Origin: Candidatus Schekmanbacteria bacterium
GTDB taxonomy: Bacteria > SZUA-182
Direction of reading: 5' to 3'
Assembly (NCBI GenBank): GCA_016235675.1
Contig: JACRJN010000032.1
Span: 1 to 56,755, forward strand
Length of the DNA: 56,755 nucleotides
In this document: positions 7,648-16,260 of the stretch, piece by piece
Layout: each line of letters begins with the position of its first letter
Position numbering within the stretch: position 1 is the stretch's first letter
The notes under the pieces: model-generated
Databases searched by the model: none
What the model was told of the DNA's origin: nothing
What the model saw: only the letters and a program-made list of their open reading frames with translations
Translations under genes and position numbers: made by a program

Positions 7648-8826
7648 GTGTCTAAATCAATAAAGGTCGTACAATCCCAGCGCCTCGGCGCTTTGCCTCC
7701 ATATCTTTTTGCACGTTTGGATGAACTCAAGCAGGAAGCCTTATCCCGCGGCGTGGATATTATCGACCTGGGGATTGGCGATCCGGATTTACCGACTCCC
7801 GCTCCTATTATTGAGAGGCTATACACGGCGGCGCAAGACCCGGCCAATCATCGCTATCCCTCTTATGTGGGGATGTTGGCCTTCCGGGAAGCGGTGGCGA
7901 ATTGGTTCAAACAGCGTTACCATGTGCAGCTTGACCCGAAATCTGAAATCGTCAGTCTGATCGGCTCCAAGGAGGGTATCGCCCACATTCCCTTGGCCTT
8001 CGTCAATCCCGGCGATGTGGTGTTGGTTCCCGATCCCGGCTATCCGGTCTATCAATCCTCCACCATCTTTGCCGGGGGGATTCCCTGTATCATGCCGCTT
8101 CTGCCTGAGAATAACTTCCTGCCGGACTTGGACGCTATCGACAAAAACATGCTGGCCAAAGCCAAGCTGATGTTCATCAACTACCCCAATAACCCCACCG
8201 CCGCCATAGCCAGCCGTGAATATTTGCAGAGCGTGATCGATTTTGCTTATAAGCACAATATTATCCTCTGCCAGGATGCGGCCTATAACGAGATGGGCTA
8301 TGACGATTACAAGCCGCTCAGCATTTTGGAATTGGACGGCGGGCGGGATGTGGCCATCGAATTTCATTCCTTTTCCAAGACCTTCAACATGACCGGCTGG
8401 CGTCTGGGGTTTGCGGTGGGCAACAAGGACATTGTTCAGGGCCTGGGCAAGATCAAAACCAACGTGGATTCCGGGGTCTTTCAGGCCGTGCAGTGGGCCG
8501 GAATCGAGGCATTAAAACATTATAATGAATTTGTACCAACTTTTTGCAAGACATTTGCCTCCCGGAGCGCTATAATTATAGCAGGTCTGCAAAAACTGGG
8601 GTTTCAGATAAATTACAGTAAAGCGACGTTCTATCTCTGGATCAGAGTCCCCAAAGGGTTTGACTCCACCGGTTTTTGTCTGCACCTGCTAGACCAGGCC
8701 GGAATAATCGTTACTCCGGGGGTAGGGTTCGGTCAATACGGAGAGGGCTTCTTCCGTATCGCAACAACCGTACCGCAGGAACGTTTGTATGAAGCCCTAG
8801 AGCGTATAAGAAAGGTGGTACTTTAA
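7648..8826 (+). CDS. dapL: LL-diaminopimelate aminotransferase (DapL-type)
   Basis: A PLP fold-type I aminotransferase, probably converting tetrahydrodipicolinate directly to LL-diaminopimelate for lysine and peptidoglycan synthesis. N-terminal QRLGALPPYLFARLDELK and LGIGDPDLPTP are typical of DapL. The NYPNNPT substrate loop and the PLP lysine Lys244 (HSFSKTFNMTGWR) are present. The start is GTG 7648, preceded by GGAAAGGAAGG. 392 residues is family-typical. The stop overlaps the folK start (TAATG). Other class I aminotransferases share this architecture, so substrate assignment is less certain than the fold. lysC lies 13 kb downstream on the same strand. Confidence 0.85.
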   Translation: MSKSIKVVQSQRLGALPPYLFARLDELKQEALSRGVDIIDLGIGDPDLPTPAPIIERLYTAAQDPANHRYPSYVGMLAFREAVANWFKQRYHVQLDPKSEIVSLIGSKEGIAHIPLAFVNPGDVVLVPDPGYPVYQSSTIFAGGIPCIMPLLPENNFLPDLDAIDKNMLAKAKLMFINYPNNPTAAIASREYLQSVIDFAYKHNIILCQDAAYNEMGYDDYKPLSILELDGGRDVAIEFHSFSKTFNMTGWRLGFAVGNKDIVQGLGKIKTNVDSGVFQAVQWAGIEALKHYNEFVPTFCKTFASRSAIIIAGLQKLGFQINYSKATFYLWIRVPKGFDSTGFCLHLLDQAGIIVTPGVGFGQYGEGFFRIATTVPQERLYEALERIRKVVL

Positions 8827-9347
8827 TGACTGACAACGCTGCTACCGCTTTCATCGGGTTGGGATCCAATCAAGGCGATCCGCTGGCCAATTGCCTGCGC
8901 GCTCTGCACAAACTGGATTCGGACGAAGTCAGAGTCGTTTGCTGCTCCTCGTTTTACCGCACCCAGGCGGTGGGATATGAAAATCAACCGCATTTCATCA
9001 ATGCCGTGGCGCGGGTGAAAACGCAACTGCTGCCGAATGAGCTTTTGGGCCGAATGCAGCAGGTTGAGCAATCCTTAGGGAAAAATACCCCTTTTAAGTG
9101 GGGGCCGCGTTCTATCGATCTGGATTTGCTGCTTTATGATGACGAGATTATCAATTACGCTGATTTACAGGTGCCGCATCCGCTGATGCACGAGCGCCGT
9201 TTCGTCTTGATCCCGTTAGCGGAAATCGCCCCCGATCTGGAACATCCGCTGCTTAGGGAAAATATCGCCCATTTACTTGAAGAGACTTTAGATCAAAAAC
9301 CTTGTGTTCGCTTAAGGACCGATAATCCATGGCTGGTCGCAAAGTAA
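8826..9347 (+). CDS. folK: 2-amino-4-hydroxy-6-hydroxymethyldihydropteridine pyrophosphokinase (FolK)
   Basis: Transfers pyrophosphate from ATP to the pterin in folate synthesis. Diagnostic motifs are IGLGSNQGDP near the N terminus, PHFINAVARV in the middle, and the magnesium-binding segment GPRSIDLDLLLYDD followed by VPHPLMHERRFVL. At 173 residues it has the usual length. The ATG overlaps the dapL stop by one base. The 3' end overlaps panB by 19 bases, so dapL-folK-panB form one operon. folP and folB are not in the window. Confidence 0.96.
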   Translation: MTDNAATAFIGLGSNQGDPLANCLRALHKLDSDEVRVVCCSSFYRTQAVGYENQPHFINAVARVKTQLLPNELLGRMQQVEQSLGKNTPFKWGPRSIDLDLLLYDDEIINYADLQVPHPLMHERRFVLIPLAEIAPDLEHPLLRENIAHLLEETLDQKPCVRLRTDNPWLVAK

Positions 9348-10135
9348 CCATTCCCGATCTGGTCAAAAAGAAGCAGGACGGTCAGAAGATTACCATGCTT
9401 ACCGCCTACGATTGCCCTACCGCTAAGGTTTTGGATGAGGCGGAAATTGATATTGTCTTGGTAGGGGATTCCCTGGGCATGGTGGTTTTGGGCTATGAGA
9501 ATACCCTGCCGGTCACCATGGATGAAATGCTGCATCATACCAAAGCGGTCCGCCGGGGGTTGAAGCGTTCGCTTTTGGTGGGCGATATGCCGTTCATGTC
9601 CTATCAGTTAGGCGTTCCGGAGGCGCTATATAACGCCGGACGCTTTTTGAAGGAGGGCGGAGCGGAGGCCGTCAAGCTGGAAGGAGCCGGTACGCGCATT
9701 TTGGAGATCACCCGCGCTATGGTGGAAATCGGCATCCCGGTAATGGGGCATTTGGGGCTGACTCCTCAGTTCGTGCATCAGATGGGCGGTTACCGGGTGC
9801 AGGGACGTAACGAGGAAGCCGCCAAACTGATTGTCGATCAGGCGCAGAATTTGGAGGCGGCGGGAGTGTTTGCCCTGGTTTTGGAAGGCGTACCCCCGAA
9901 TCTGGCCAAGGTTATTACCCCGCAATTAAAAATTCCTACCTTGGGAATCGGCGCAGGTCCGGATTGCGACGGGCAGGTTTTGGTATCCCTCGATTTATTG
10001 GGAATGTCAGGCGCGCAAAGCCCCAAGTTTGTCAAGCGCTACGCCAATTTACGCGAGGAGAGCCTAAAAGCGGTGCGCCAGTTCAAACAAGAAGTGGAAT
10101 CCCAACAATTTCCCACCCAGGAATATTGCTACTAA
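9329..10135 (+). CDS. panB: 3-methyl-2-oxobutanoate hydroxymethyltransferase (PanB)
   Basis: Makes ketopantoate from alpha-ketoisovalerate and methylene-tetrahydrofolate, the first committed step to pantothenate and coenzyme A. The sequence has MLTAYDCPTAK, the metal-binding VGDSLGMVVLGY, MPFMSYQ, the catalytic-region EGAGT and GHLGLTPQ, and GIGAGPDCDGQVLV. At 268 residues it is normal. It overlaps folK and is probably co-transcribed with it, which fits its folate-dependent chemistry. The later CoA gene coaD is at 22949. Confidence 0.96.
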   Translation: MAGRKVTIPDLVKKKQDGQKITMLTAYDCPTAKVLDEAEIDIVLVGDSLGMVVLGYENTLPVTMDEMLHHTKAVRRGLKRSLLVGDMPFMSYQLGVPEALYNAGRFLKEGGAEAVKLEGAGTRILEITRAMVEIGIPVMGHLGLTPQFVHQMGGYRVQGRNEEAAKLIVDQAQNLEAAGVFALVLEGVPPNLAKVITPQLKIPTLGIGAGPDCDGQVLVSLDLLGMSGAQSPKFVKRYANLREESLKAVRQFKQEVESQQFPTQEYCY

Positions 10136-10248
10136 TCCCCACATGAGTTATAATGGATTGTGGTTTGCTATAGTCTAAAATCCATATAAAGCCAAGTCTA
10201 TATCTTAACAGTTTAATTTCTTTATTATATCCAAATGAAAAAAGCGGC

Positions 10249-10443
10249 ATGAAAAACGAAGACAGAAGAAAAGAACTAGGTAAAATGCTGATGGACATAG
10301 CCAAATACCTTGCCACTATCGGTTTAATCGGCGGTATGCTTACACAAACCCTTAACTTTATTAATGGGATAGTAATTGTTTTGGTCGTATTGATATTGAC
10401 GATAGTAGCCTTTTTCACTATACCCTCTAAAGGAGGCGATTAA
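10249..10443 (+). CDS. Tiny two-helix membrane protein (first gene of a repeated two-gene cassette)
   Basis: A 64-residue protein with a polar start (MKNEDRRKELGKMLMDIAKY), an amphipathic/hydrophobic helix (residues ~19-33, ATIGLIGGML) and a stronger membrane helix (residues ~38-58). It resembles the DUF6722-type small proteins found in several phyla, whose function is unknown. A relative is encoded at 56341-56544, sharing the K-x-x-x-D-I-A-K signature and layout. It is followed after one base by a 33-residue one-helix protein, the same order as at the other locus. Confidence 0.7.
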   Translation: MKNEDRRKELGKMLMDIAKYLATIGLIGGMLTQTLNFINGIVIVLVVLILTIVAFFTIPSKGGD

Positions 10444-10444
10444 C

Positions 10445-10546
10445 ATGACATCTGGAGCATACGTAATTCTTGCCGGATTAGTTCTTATGGCTCTTGGATT
10501 TTACATTTTTATTTATCGTGAGGATCATCCTAAAAAACATAAATAA
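10445..10546 (+). CDS. Micro-protein with one membrane helix (second gene of the cassette)
   Basis: A 33-residue frame, ATG 10445 to TAA 10546, beginning MTSGAYVILAGLVLMALGF, with one membrane helix (residues ~4-23) and a charged tail YREDHPKKHK. The tail resembles that of the 40-residue protein at 56537-56659, which also follows the DUF6722-like gene. AAAGGAGG lies eight bases upstream of the ATG, inside the previous gene, so translational coupling is likely. Confidence 0.6.
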   Translation: MTSGAYVILAGLVLMALGFYIFIYREDHPKKHK

Positions 10547-10589
10547 GAAAAATTTAGTCTATTTTTAAAAGAAAGAACCCGATACACCA

Positions 10590-12347
10590 ATGCAAAGCGT
10601 TAAACTGTACAAGCGTCTCTGGCCTTACATCATACCCCATCTAGCTAAAATCATTTTTGCCATGCTTCTGGCCTTGCTGATTTCCGGAGCCGAGGGAGCG
10701 ACAGCCTGGCTGGTCAAGCCTGCTCTGGATGACATTTTCCTGAAAAAAAGCCTCTTCATGCTTAAAATACTGCCTTTGGCGGTGGTGGTTATTTATGTTA
10801 TAAAAGGTTTTGCCCGTTTCGGTCAAGCCTATTTGATGCACTGGGTCGGCGAGCGGATCATTATGAACTTGCGCAATGAAGTATACAGGCATTTGCAGGA
10901 ACTATCCTTGTCCTTCTTTCATAATAATCCCTCTCCGGTACTGATGGCGCGCATCACCAATGATGTGGGGATGCTGGCAAATGTTTGTTCTCAGGTGCTG
11001 GCGGAATTCTTCCGTGAGAGTTTTACCCTTATTATCCTGTTGGGAGTGATTTTTTATCGTGACTGGAAATTGGCTCTGGCTTATGTGGTTTGCCTGCCGT
11101 TATTGGTAATTCCGGTGACCAGAGTGGGGAAAAAGCTGCGCAAAATCAGCAGGAAGAATCAGGAAAAAATGGGGGATTTGAATACCGTTCTGCACGAAAC
11201 CTTTACCGGCTGTAAAATCGTCAAAGCCTTCGGGATGGAAGATTACGAATATCAGCGTTTTCAAAAGGAAAACGACAAGCTTTACCAGCTTAAAATGAAG
11301 GGTGTCTGGGTGGATGAAATGCTTTCTCCGACCATGGAATTTTTCGGGGCGGTGGGCACTGCGGTCGTTATCTGGTATGGAGGGTTGCAGGTATTCAAGG
11401 GCACGACTACGCCGGGTACCTTCTTTTCATTTTTGGTGGCGATCGGAATGCTCTATAATCCGGTGCGCCGCTTAAGCAAAATGAACAGCACCTTTCAGCA
11501 GTCCATGGCCGCAGCCGAGCGCATCTTTGAAGTAATCGACATCCAAAGCGAAATCCAGGAAAAGCCGGATGCCGTGGAATTGGGCGGTTTTAAGCGGGAG
11601 ATAGTTTTCGATCAGGTTAACTTCCGCTATTATAATGACGGTGATTTGGTGCTGAAAAATATCAACTTAACGGTAAACAAAGGACAGATGGTGGCCTTTG
11701 TAGGCGCAAGCGGGGCGGGCAAATCCACCCTGATGGATTTGATTCCGCGCTTTTACGACACCCTTGGCGGCAACGTCAAAATCGACGGGATCGATGTGCG
11801 GGACTTGAAGTTTAAAGCGTTGCGCTCCCATATCGCCGTCGTTGGGCAGGAGACGATCCTGTTCAATGATACCATCGCCAATAATATCGCCTACGGCAGC
11901 CGGGACGCCTCTATGGAAAAGATCATTGCTGCCGCCAAGGGCGCCCATGCCCATGAATTTATTGAGGAAATGCCCGACGGCTATAACACCATAGCCGGGG
12001 AGCGGGGGGTAAAGCTCTCCGGCGGGCAGCGCAAGCGCATCACTATCGCCCGCGCCTTGTTGAAAAACCCGGAGATTTTGATTTTAGACGAGGCTACCAG
12101 CGAACTGGACTCCCAATCGGAAAAACTGGTACAGGAAGCCCTGGAAATCCTGATGGCAGGCCGTACCACCCTGGTCATCGCCCACCGTCTGTCCACCATC
12201 CGCCATGCCGATAAGATCATCGTCCTGGATAGTGGCCGCATCGTGGAAACCGGCACCCATGATGAACTGATCGCCAAAGGCGGGGTTTATAAGCATCTAT
12301 ATGACATTCAATTCCTGGGACAGGCGGAGGAAGTTGGTGAGGTATGA
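10590..12347 (+). CDS. msbA: MsbA-type lipid flippase ABC exporter
   Basis: A half-size ABC exporter of 585 residues that homodimerises and flips lipid A-core or related lipids across the inner membrane. The N-terminal transmembrane domain has about six helices (residues ~15-320). The ATPase domain carries Walker A GASGAGKST (~372-380), signature LSGGQRKR (~475), Walker B ILILDEATSELDSQ (~495) and the H-loop VIAHRLSTIRHAD. The Lys in SGGQRKR (usually Gln) is a mild variant. ATG 10590 has GAAAGAAC upstream. Its presence argues for an outer membrane. The family also includes multidrug exporters, so the substrate is inferred. Confidence 0.88.
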   Translation: MQSVKLYKRLWPYIIPHLAKIIFAMLLALLISGAEGATAWLVKPALDDIFLKKSLFMLKILPLAVVVIYVIKGFARFGQAYLMHWVGERIIMNLRNEVYRHLQELSLSFFHNNPSPVLMARITNDVGMLANVCSQVLAEFFRESFTLIILLGVIFYRDWKLALAYVVCLPLLVIPVTRVGKKLRKISRKNQEKMGDLNTVLHETFTGCKIVKAFGMEDYEYQRFQKENDKLYQLKMKGVWVDEMLSPTMEFFGAVGTAVVIWYGGLQVFKGTTTPGTFFSFLVAIGMLYNPVRRLSKMNSTFQQSMAAAERIFEVIDIQSEIQEKPDAVELGGFKREIVFDQVNFRYYNDGDLVLKNINLTVNKGQMVAFVGASGAGKSTLMDLIPRFYDTLGGNVKIDGIDVRDLKFKALRSHIAVVGQETILFNDTIANNIAYGSRDASMEKIIAAAKGAHAHEFIEEMPDGYNTIAGERGVKLSGGQRKRITIARALLKNPEILILDEATSELDSQSEKLVQEALEILMAGRTTLVIAHRLSTIRHADKIIVLDSGRIVETGTHDELIAKGGVYKHLYDIQFLGQAEEVGEV

Positions 12348-12380
12348 ATAATGCAGTAGCTATTTTTCGATTGACATTTT

Positions 12381-12482
12381 GTAGGGTGGGCTGTGCCCAC
12401 CAATTTTGAATCGCATAAGTTGTTTATGCAAGGCCAAAATAGCGCAAGAATTATTTAAAATGGTGGGCAGAGCCCACCCCAC
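12381..12482. repeat. Palindrome, family C copy 1 (GTAGGGTGGGCTGTGCCCACC type)
   Basis: GTAGGGTGGGCTGTGCCC on the left faces GGTGGGCAGAGCCCACCC on the right around 60 unrelated bases. Other copies are at 22865-22932 and 48685-48730, with a half copy at 17366-17386. It lies between the convergent msbA and glycosyltransferase genes. Confidence 0.75.
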
Positions 12483-12602
12483 AATTGCTGGTAGTGGAAT
12501 ATTACTGATCCGAATTAAAGATGGATTTCTTTCGGGAAGGATTCCCGGCAAAACAGCACAGTTACTTTTAGGCTTAAGCGAGGGTATAGGCCGGGTGCTA
12601 TG

Positions 12603-13967
12603 CTATTTATCCACCATCAGCGTCAGGCGCCCGAAATCATCGTCGATGCGGATAATATCGTCTTCGCCCAGGTAATCGCCGCGCTGTAGTTCGATGAAAA
12701 GCAATGGACACTCCCCCGGATTCTCGATGCGGTGTTTGGCTTCCCGGGGGATGTCGATGGCCTCCCCGGTTTTTAGGTATACCTGCAAATCATCCAAAGT
12801 GACCAGCGCCTCCCCTGAGGCTATCACCCAATGTTCGGTACGGCGGTGATGATATTGCAGGCTGAGCCTTTTCCCCGGCAGCACGGTGATGCGCTTTACC
12901 TTATACCCCGGTTCATCCGCCAAAACCTCATAATGCCCCCAGGGGCGGTAATCTTCCCGCTTGTGCTTGGCGGCTACTTTGCGGTAAAGCTGCAAATATT
13001 CCTTGACCATGCGCTCGCCGGAAAAAAACTCTTCGGCAATAATCCGGCACTGGCGCCGGTTTATATCTTTGACCTGAGGCAGAATACTGGCCGCTTCATC
13101 CCAACCGGAAATCAAAAAACCGGTTTTGCCGTATTGGACAAATTCCGGCATCGCCCCCTGCGAAAAGGCGATAACAGGCGTTCCTCCCGCCATAGCTTGG
13201 ATTGCCAACAGTCCGAAAGATTCTATAAAATTGGGGGGAAATATCAGAGCATATGCCTCTTGGATCAAACCGCTCAATTTTTCCCAACCAGGTACTGCGG
13301 AATACGTTACCGTCTTCTCATCCAACCGCGGTTGGATTTCTTTATGAAAATATTCTTCGTCCTGAATCTGACCGGAAATTTTTATCGCCATCCCGCTTTG
13401 GCGTGCGATTTCTATTAGCTCCCGTACCTGATTATCCGGGCTGACGGCACCGTAAAAAAGCCAATACTTGCCGGGCACATCCCTGAAGGGATACTGATTC
13501 AGCCCGACCCCTTGATGAATGGTGGCCGCATAATGCAGTTGAGGATGTCTGGCCGTCTCGTTCACCGCTACATAATAGATGTTGTCGTTTTCGTTATATT
13601 TTTTGTAAACCGCCAGGCTGTCGGGAGTCATATCGCCCCACAAAGTGGTAATAACCGGCCTGTGCACCAAACGGCTGTATATCAGGGGGAAAAAATCATG
13701 CAGGTTATGAATTACATCAAACTCGTCAGCCCGCTCGAAAAGGGCGGACACCTGTAAACATTCTGAAACCCTAAAGTTATTAACTACATGATCTTTACTA
13801 TCATTGGTTAATAAATTACATGAAGGCAATTTATGTGAAGAAACCAACGTCACTTCCACCCCGTGGTTTTGCAAACCTTCAACCAATAAGGATGTCAAGT
13901 TAACCCACGGGTTATAATCGGATTTATCTTCTATTATCGGGGCCAGAAGCGCCACACGCAATTGCAT
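12603..13967 (-). CDS. GT4 glycosyltransferase fused to a mannose-6-phosphate isomerase-type cupin
   Basis: The first ~330 residues are a GT-B retaining glycosyltransferase (family GT4): N-terminal VALLAPIIE and a C-terminal nucleotide-sugar site with the E-x7-E motif in NFIESFGLLAIQAMAGGTP. Residues ~335-454 are a cupin of the kind found at the C terminus of ManC/type II phosphomannose isomerases: PWGHYEVLA, VKRITVLPGKRLSLQYHHR, EHWVIASGEA, SYLG-like DYLGEDDIIR. The cupin metal ligands (HH, E, H) look intact. The fusion suggests one protein that both makes or modifies a mannose-type donor and transfers sugar, which is inference. I prefer ATG 13967 (AAAGG eight bases upstream) over the TTG two codons earlier. 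It lies in no operon. Confidence 0.85.
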   Translation of the reverse strand: MQLRVALLAPIIEDKSDYNPWVNLTSLLVEGLQNHGVEVTLVSSHKLPSCNLLTNDSKDHVVNNFRVSECLQVSALFERADEFDVIHNLHDFFPLIYSRLVHRPVITTLWGDMTPDSLAVYKKYNENDNIYYVAVNETARHPQLHYAATIHQGVGLNQYPFRDVPGKYWLFYGAVSPDNQVRELIEIARQSGMAIKISGQIQDEEYFHKEIQPRLDEKTVTYSAVPGWEKLSGLIQEAYALIFPPNFIESFGLLAIQAMAGGTPVIAFSQGAMPEFVQYGKTGFLISGWDEAASILPQVKDINRRQCRIIAEEFFSGERMVKEYLQLYRKVAAKHKREDYRPWGHYEVLADEPGYKVKRITVLPGKRLSLQYHHRRTEHWVIASGEALVTLDDLQVYLKTGEAIDIPREAKHRIENPGECPLLFIELQRGDYLGEDDIIRIDDDFGRLTLMVDK

Positions 13968-14004
13968 ACACAACCTTTCAATTTTTACTAATGACCTTTT
14001 TTAA

Positions 14005-14553
14005 ACCACGAAGGACACGAAGAGCACGAAGAATAAGAGTGTGACCTTTAAATGATGTTGACTCTTTATGGATTCCAGGGTCTTATATCAAGAATTGTTG
14101 GCTCCAGGCTTTGGGTTTTGGGCTAATTCAAATACCCTCCAAAGGAGGGGTCTCTTTCTGAGCCCAAAGCCCCTCAAGCGCTAACTTAGCAATTTCCCCT
14201 CCCCCTTGAGGGGGGAGGAGGGATAGGGTGGGGGTGATTCAAGGACTTTAGTGACGAGGTATGAGGACTAAAGTTAAATTCTATTCTTCAACTCATCCTT
14301 GAGCCCCTCGTCACTCAGTCCTGCAATCACCCCCATCCCAACCTTCCCCCCTCAAGGGGGAAGGAGCTTATTTTGCACCTCTGACTTGCTTAAGTTAGCG
14401 CCTATGGCCCAGAGCCTAAAGCCTAATTAAGAATAACGGTTAATATTTTCTAAGTCCCTTACATCATTACAAGGTCACACCCAAGAATAAAGATAAAAGT
14501 GAAAAACAAACCCTCACTCTTTATCCTTCTTTTTTCTTCGTGCTCTTCGTGGT
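14005..14553. repeat. Five-level nested palindrome in a 610-base gene-free region (family F copy 2 outermost)
   Basis: 13968-14584 holds no gene. From outside inward: (1) ACCACGAAGGACACGAAG at 14005 against CTTCGTGCTCTTCGTGGT ending 14553; (2) GTGTGACCTTTAAATGATG near 14039 against ATCATTACAAGGTCACAC near 14480; (3) CAGGCTTTGGGTTTTGGGCT near 14112 against GGCCCAGAGCCTAAAGCC near 14405-14422; (4) GCGCTAACTTAGC plus TCCCCTCCCCCTTGAGGGGG against CCCCCTCAAGGGGGAAGG and TTAAGTTAGCGCC; (5) GACTTTAGTGACGAGG against CCTCGTCACT near 14308. Each layer sits inside the loop of the previous one, as expected from successive insertions. Confidence 0.75.
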
Positions 14554-14584
14554 TAATCCAATTGGGACATAAACCCCTTAAACC

Positions 14585-15076
14585 TTACCGGAAATTCACA
14601 AACTGCATGTCGATCTTTAAATCCGTTTCTTTCAAAAGCTTGATGAGCGCTTGTAACTCGTCGATTTTTTTGCCGGTTACCCGGACCTGGTCGTTTTGAA
14701 TCTGCGCGATGACCTTATATTTACTCTGTTTGATAATTTTTATTATCTCTTTAGCCTTTTCGGAAGGGATACCCTGCTGCAAGCTTACCTTTTGCCGAAC
14801 CATACCTTTGGCGGCCTGCTCCAGCTTTCCGAGTCCCAAAGCTTTTAAGGAGATGCCGCTTTTAAACAAGCGGGTTTTTAAAATATCGAGAATGCTGTTT
14901 AACCGGTATTCATCCTCCGTTACCACGGTTATCTCCCGCTCCTCCAGGGTAACCGTGCTTTCCGTGCCTTTGAAGTCGTAACGCTGCTGTATTTCCTTGG
15001 TGGTCTGCATCAGAGCATTTTTTACCGCCTGCATATCGATTTCGCACACCACATCGAATGAATTCTCCTTGCCCAC
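14585..15076 (-). CDS. yajQ: YajQ-family nucleotide-binding protein
   Basis: A 163-residue protein of the YajQ/DUF520 family, proposed to bind cyclic di-GMP or nucleotides and, in phage, to assist transcription. Typical segments are SFDVVCEIDMQ at the start, QQRYDFKGT, the KTRLFKSGISLKAL middle and the C-terminal KKIDELQALIKLLKE. The start is GTG 15076 with AAGGAG upstream. It diverges from the methyltransferase gene across 112 bases. No operon partner. The function in this organism is not predictable beyond the family. Confidence 0.93.
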   Translation of the reverse strand: MGKENSFDVVCEIDMQAVKNALMQTTKEIQQRYDFKGTESTVTLEEREITVVTEDEYRLNSILDILKTRLFKSGISLKALGLGKLEQAAKGMVRQKVSLQQGIPSEKAKEIIKIIKQSKYKVIAQIQNDQVRVTGKKIDELQALIKLLKETDLKIDMQFVNFR

Positions 15077-15188
15077 TTTAGCATCTCCTTAGTTTATTAT
15101 TAAAAATTATTTTTCTGTTAAAGCTTTTAGATTATAATAGGGTATAATTATTTAATCAAGATGTTACTTCAAAAGAAAGGTCAATCTT

Positions 15189-16202
15189 ATGACTTTACCT
15201 GATTTCGAACAATTAAGAAGGCTGGGGTGGGAATTCCGGGAAAATAAAATTTTCCTGGCGGTAAACGATCTGGATTTATTCACTTACCTTTCCCCTCAGC
15301 CGTTAACAGCCCAGGAAATAGCGCAGCGCCTGAATTTGAATGCCCGCGCCCTGGAAATTGTGCTCGATGCTCTGGTGTCGATGAAACTGCTGGATAAAAA
15401 AGATAATCATTACAGTAACCAGGAAATAGCGGAAGCTTATTTGGTGAACGGCAAAAAAACTTACCGGGGGGAGATATTTAAACATCTCCATCAATGCCGG
15501 GAACAATGGGAAAATTTAGGGCAGATACTCCGAACAGGCGAATTGCCGTCTGAGCGTAAATTCACCATCCGGGAGGAACGCCGGGCAAACCGGCATTTTA
15601 TCTGGGGCATGGATAATATCGCCTGTGACCGGGCGCAACTGATCGCCGGGATGCTGGATTTGAGTACTGTTGGCAACATGTTGGATTTGGGCGGCGGGGC
15701 GGCTACTTATTCCATCGCCTTTGTTAAGAAAAATCCCCAACTAAAAGCAGTGGTGTTGGATTTACCCTTAACCTTGGAGGTGGCGCGGGAAAATATTGCC
15801 TTAAATGATTTGGAGAAACGCATTAGTACCACAGAGGGAAGTTTTTGGGAGGTCGGTTTGGGAACCGGGTATGATTTGGTCTGGATTTCCCAGATTATTC
15901 ATTCGCTGAACGAATCAAAATGCCGGGAATTAATCCAAAAAGCCGCCGCAGCCTTAGCGCCGGGCGGTGCGCTGATCATTCACGACTTTATTCTGGAAGA
16001 CGACCATACACGTCCCTTCGACGCCGCCCTGTTTTCCGTCCATATGCTGGTGGTAACGGAAGGTGGCCGCAGCTACAGCGTAAATGAAATTATGGGTTGG
16101 TTGAAAGAAGCGGGATTAAGCCAGGTACAGCGTATTGAGATTGACGCTCATAGCGGAATGGTGCGGGGAACTGTTCCAGTAGCACAGGCTGGAAGCACAT
16201 GA
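15189..16202 (+). CDS. SAM-dependent O-methyltransferase (dimerisation winged helix + class I domain)
   Basis: A 337-residue protein of the hydroxyneurosporene/acetylserotonin-type O-methyltransferase architecture. An N-terminal winged-helix dimerisation domain (residues ~15-90, TAQEIAQRLNLNARALEIVL) is followed by a Rossmann methyltransferase with SAM motif MLDLGGGAATYS (~164-175), VVLDLPLTLEVAREN and GGALIIHDFILEDD. The substrate is unknown; in anaerobes the family includes demethylmenaquinone and tetrapyrrole-related enzymes as well as natural-product enzymes. AAAGG lies nine bases before ATG 15189. The last eight residues (PVAQAGST) are read from a family B palindrome, so the native C terminus has been replaced. 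Confidence 0.85.
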   Translation: MTLPDFEQLRRLGWEFRENKIFLAVNDLDLFTYLSPQPLTAQEIAQRLNLNARALEIVLDALVSMKLLDKKDNHYSNQEIAEAYLVNGKKTYRGEIFKHLHQCREQWENLGQILRTGELPSERKFTIREERRANRHFIWGMDNIACDRAQLIAGMLDLSTVGNMLDLGGGAATYSIAFVKKNPQLKAVVLDLPLTLEVARENIALNDLEKRISTTEGSFWEVGLGTGYDLVWISQIIHSLNESKCRELIQKAAAALAPGGALIIHDFILEDDHTRPFDAALFSVHMLVVTEGGRSYSVNEIMGWLKEAGLSQVQRIEIDAHSGMVRGTVPVAQAGST

Positions 16203-16225
16203 CACAGGCAAGATGCCTGTGCTAC
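16179..16225. repeat. Palindrome, family B copy 1 (GTAGCACAGG type)
   Basis: GTAGCACAGGCTGGAAGCAC faces GCAAGATGCCTGTGCTAC. It overlaps the end of the methyltransferase gene and supplies its stop codon. Related copies are at 25420-25468, 37458-37486 and 46438-46483. Confidence 0.75.
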
Positions 16226-16260
16226 CATGAATTTTTACCCCCCATCCCTGCAATAATCTC

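Noticed and set aside
7445-7663. Open frame of 72 codons between the MqsA-like gene and dapL
   Set aside because: It is entirely composed of palindromic repeat DNA and overlaps the dapL ribosome site.
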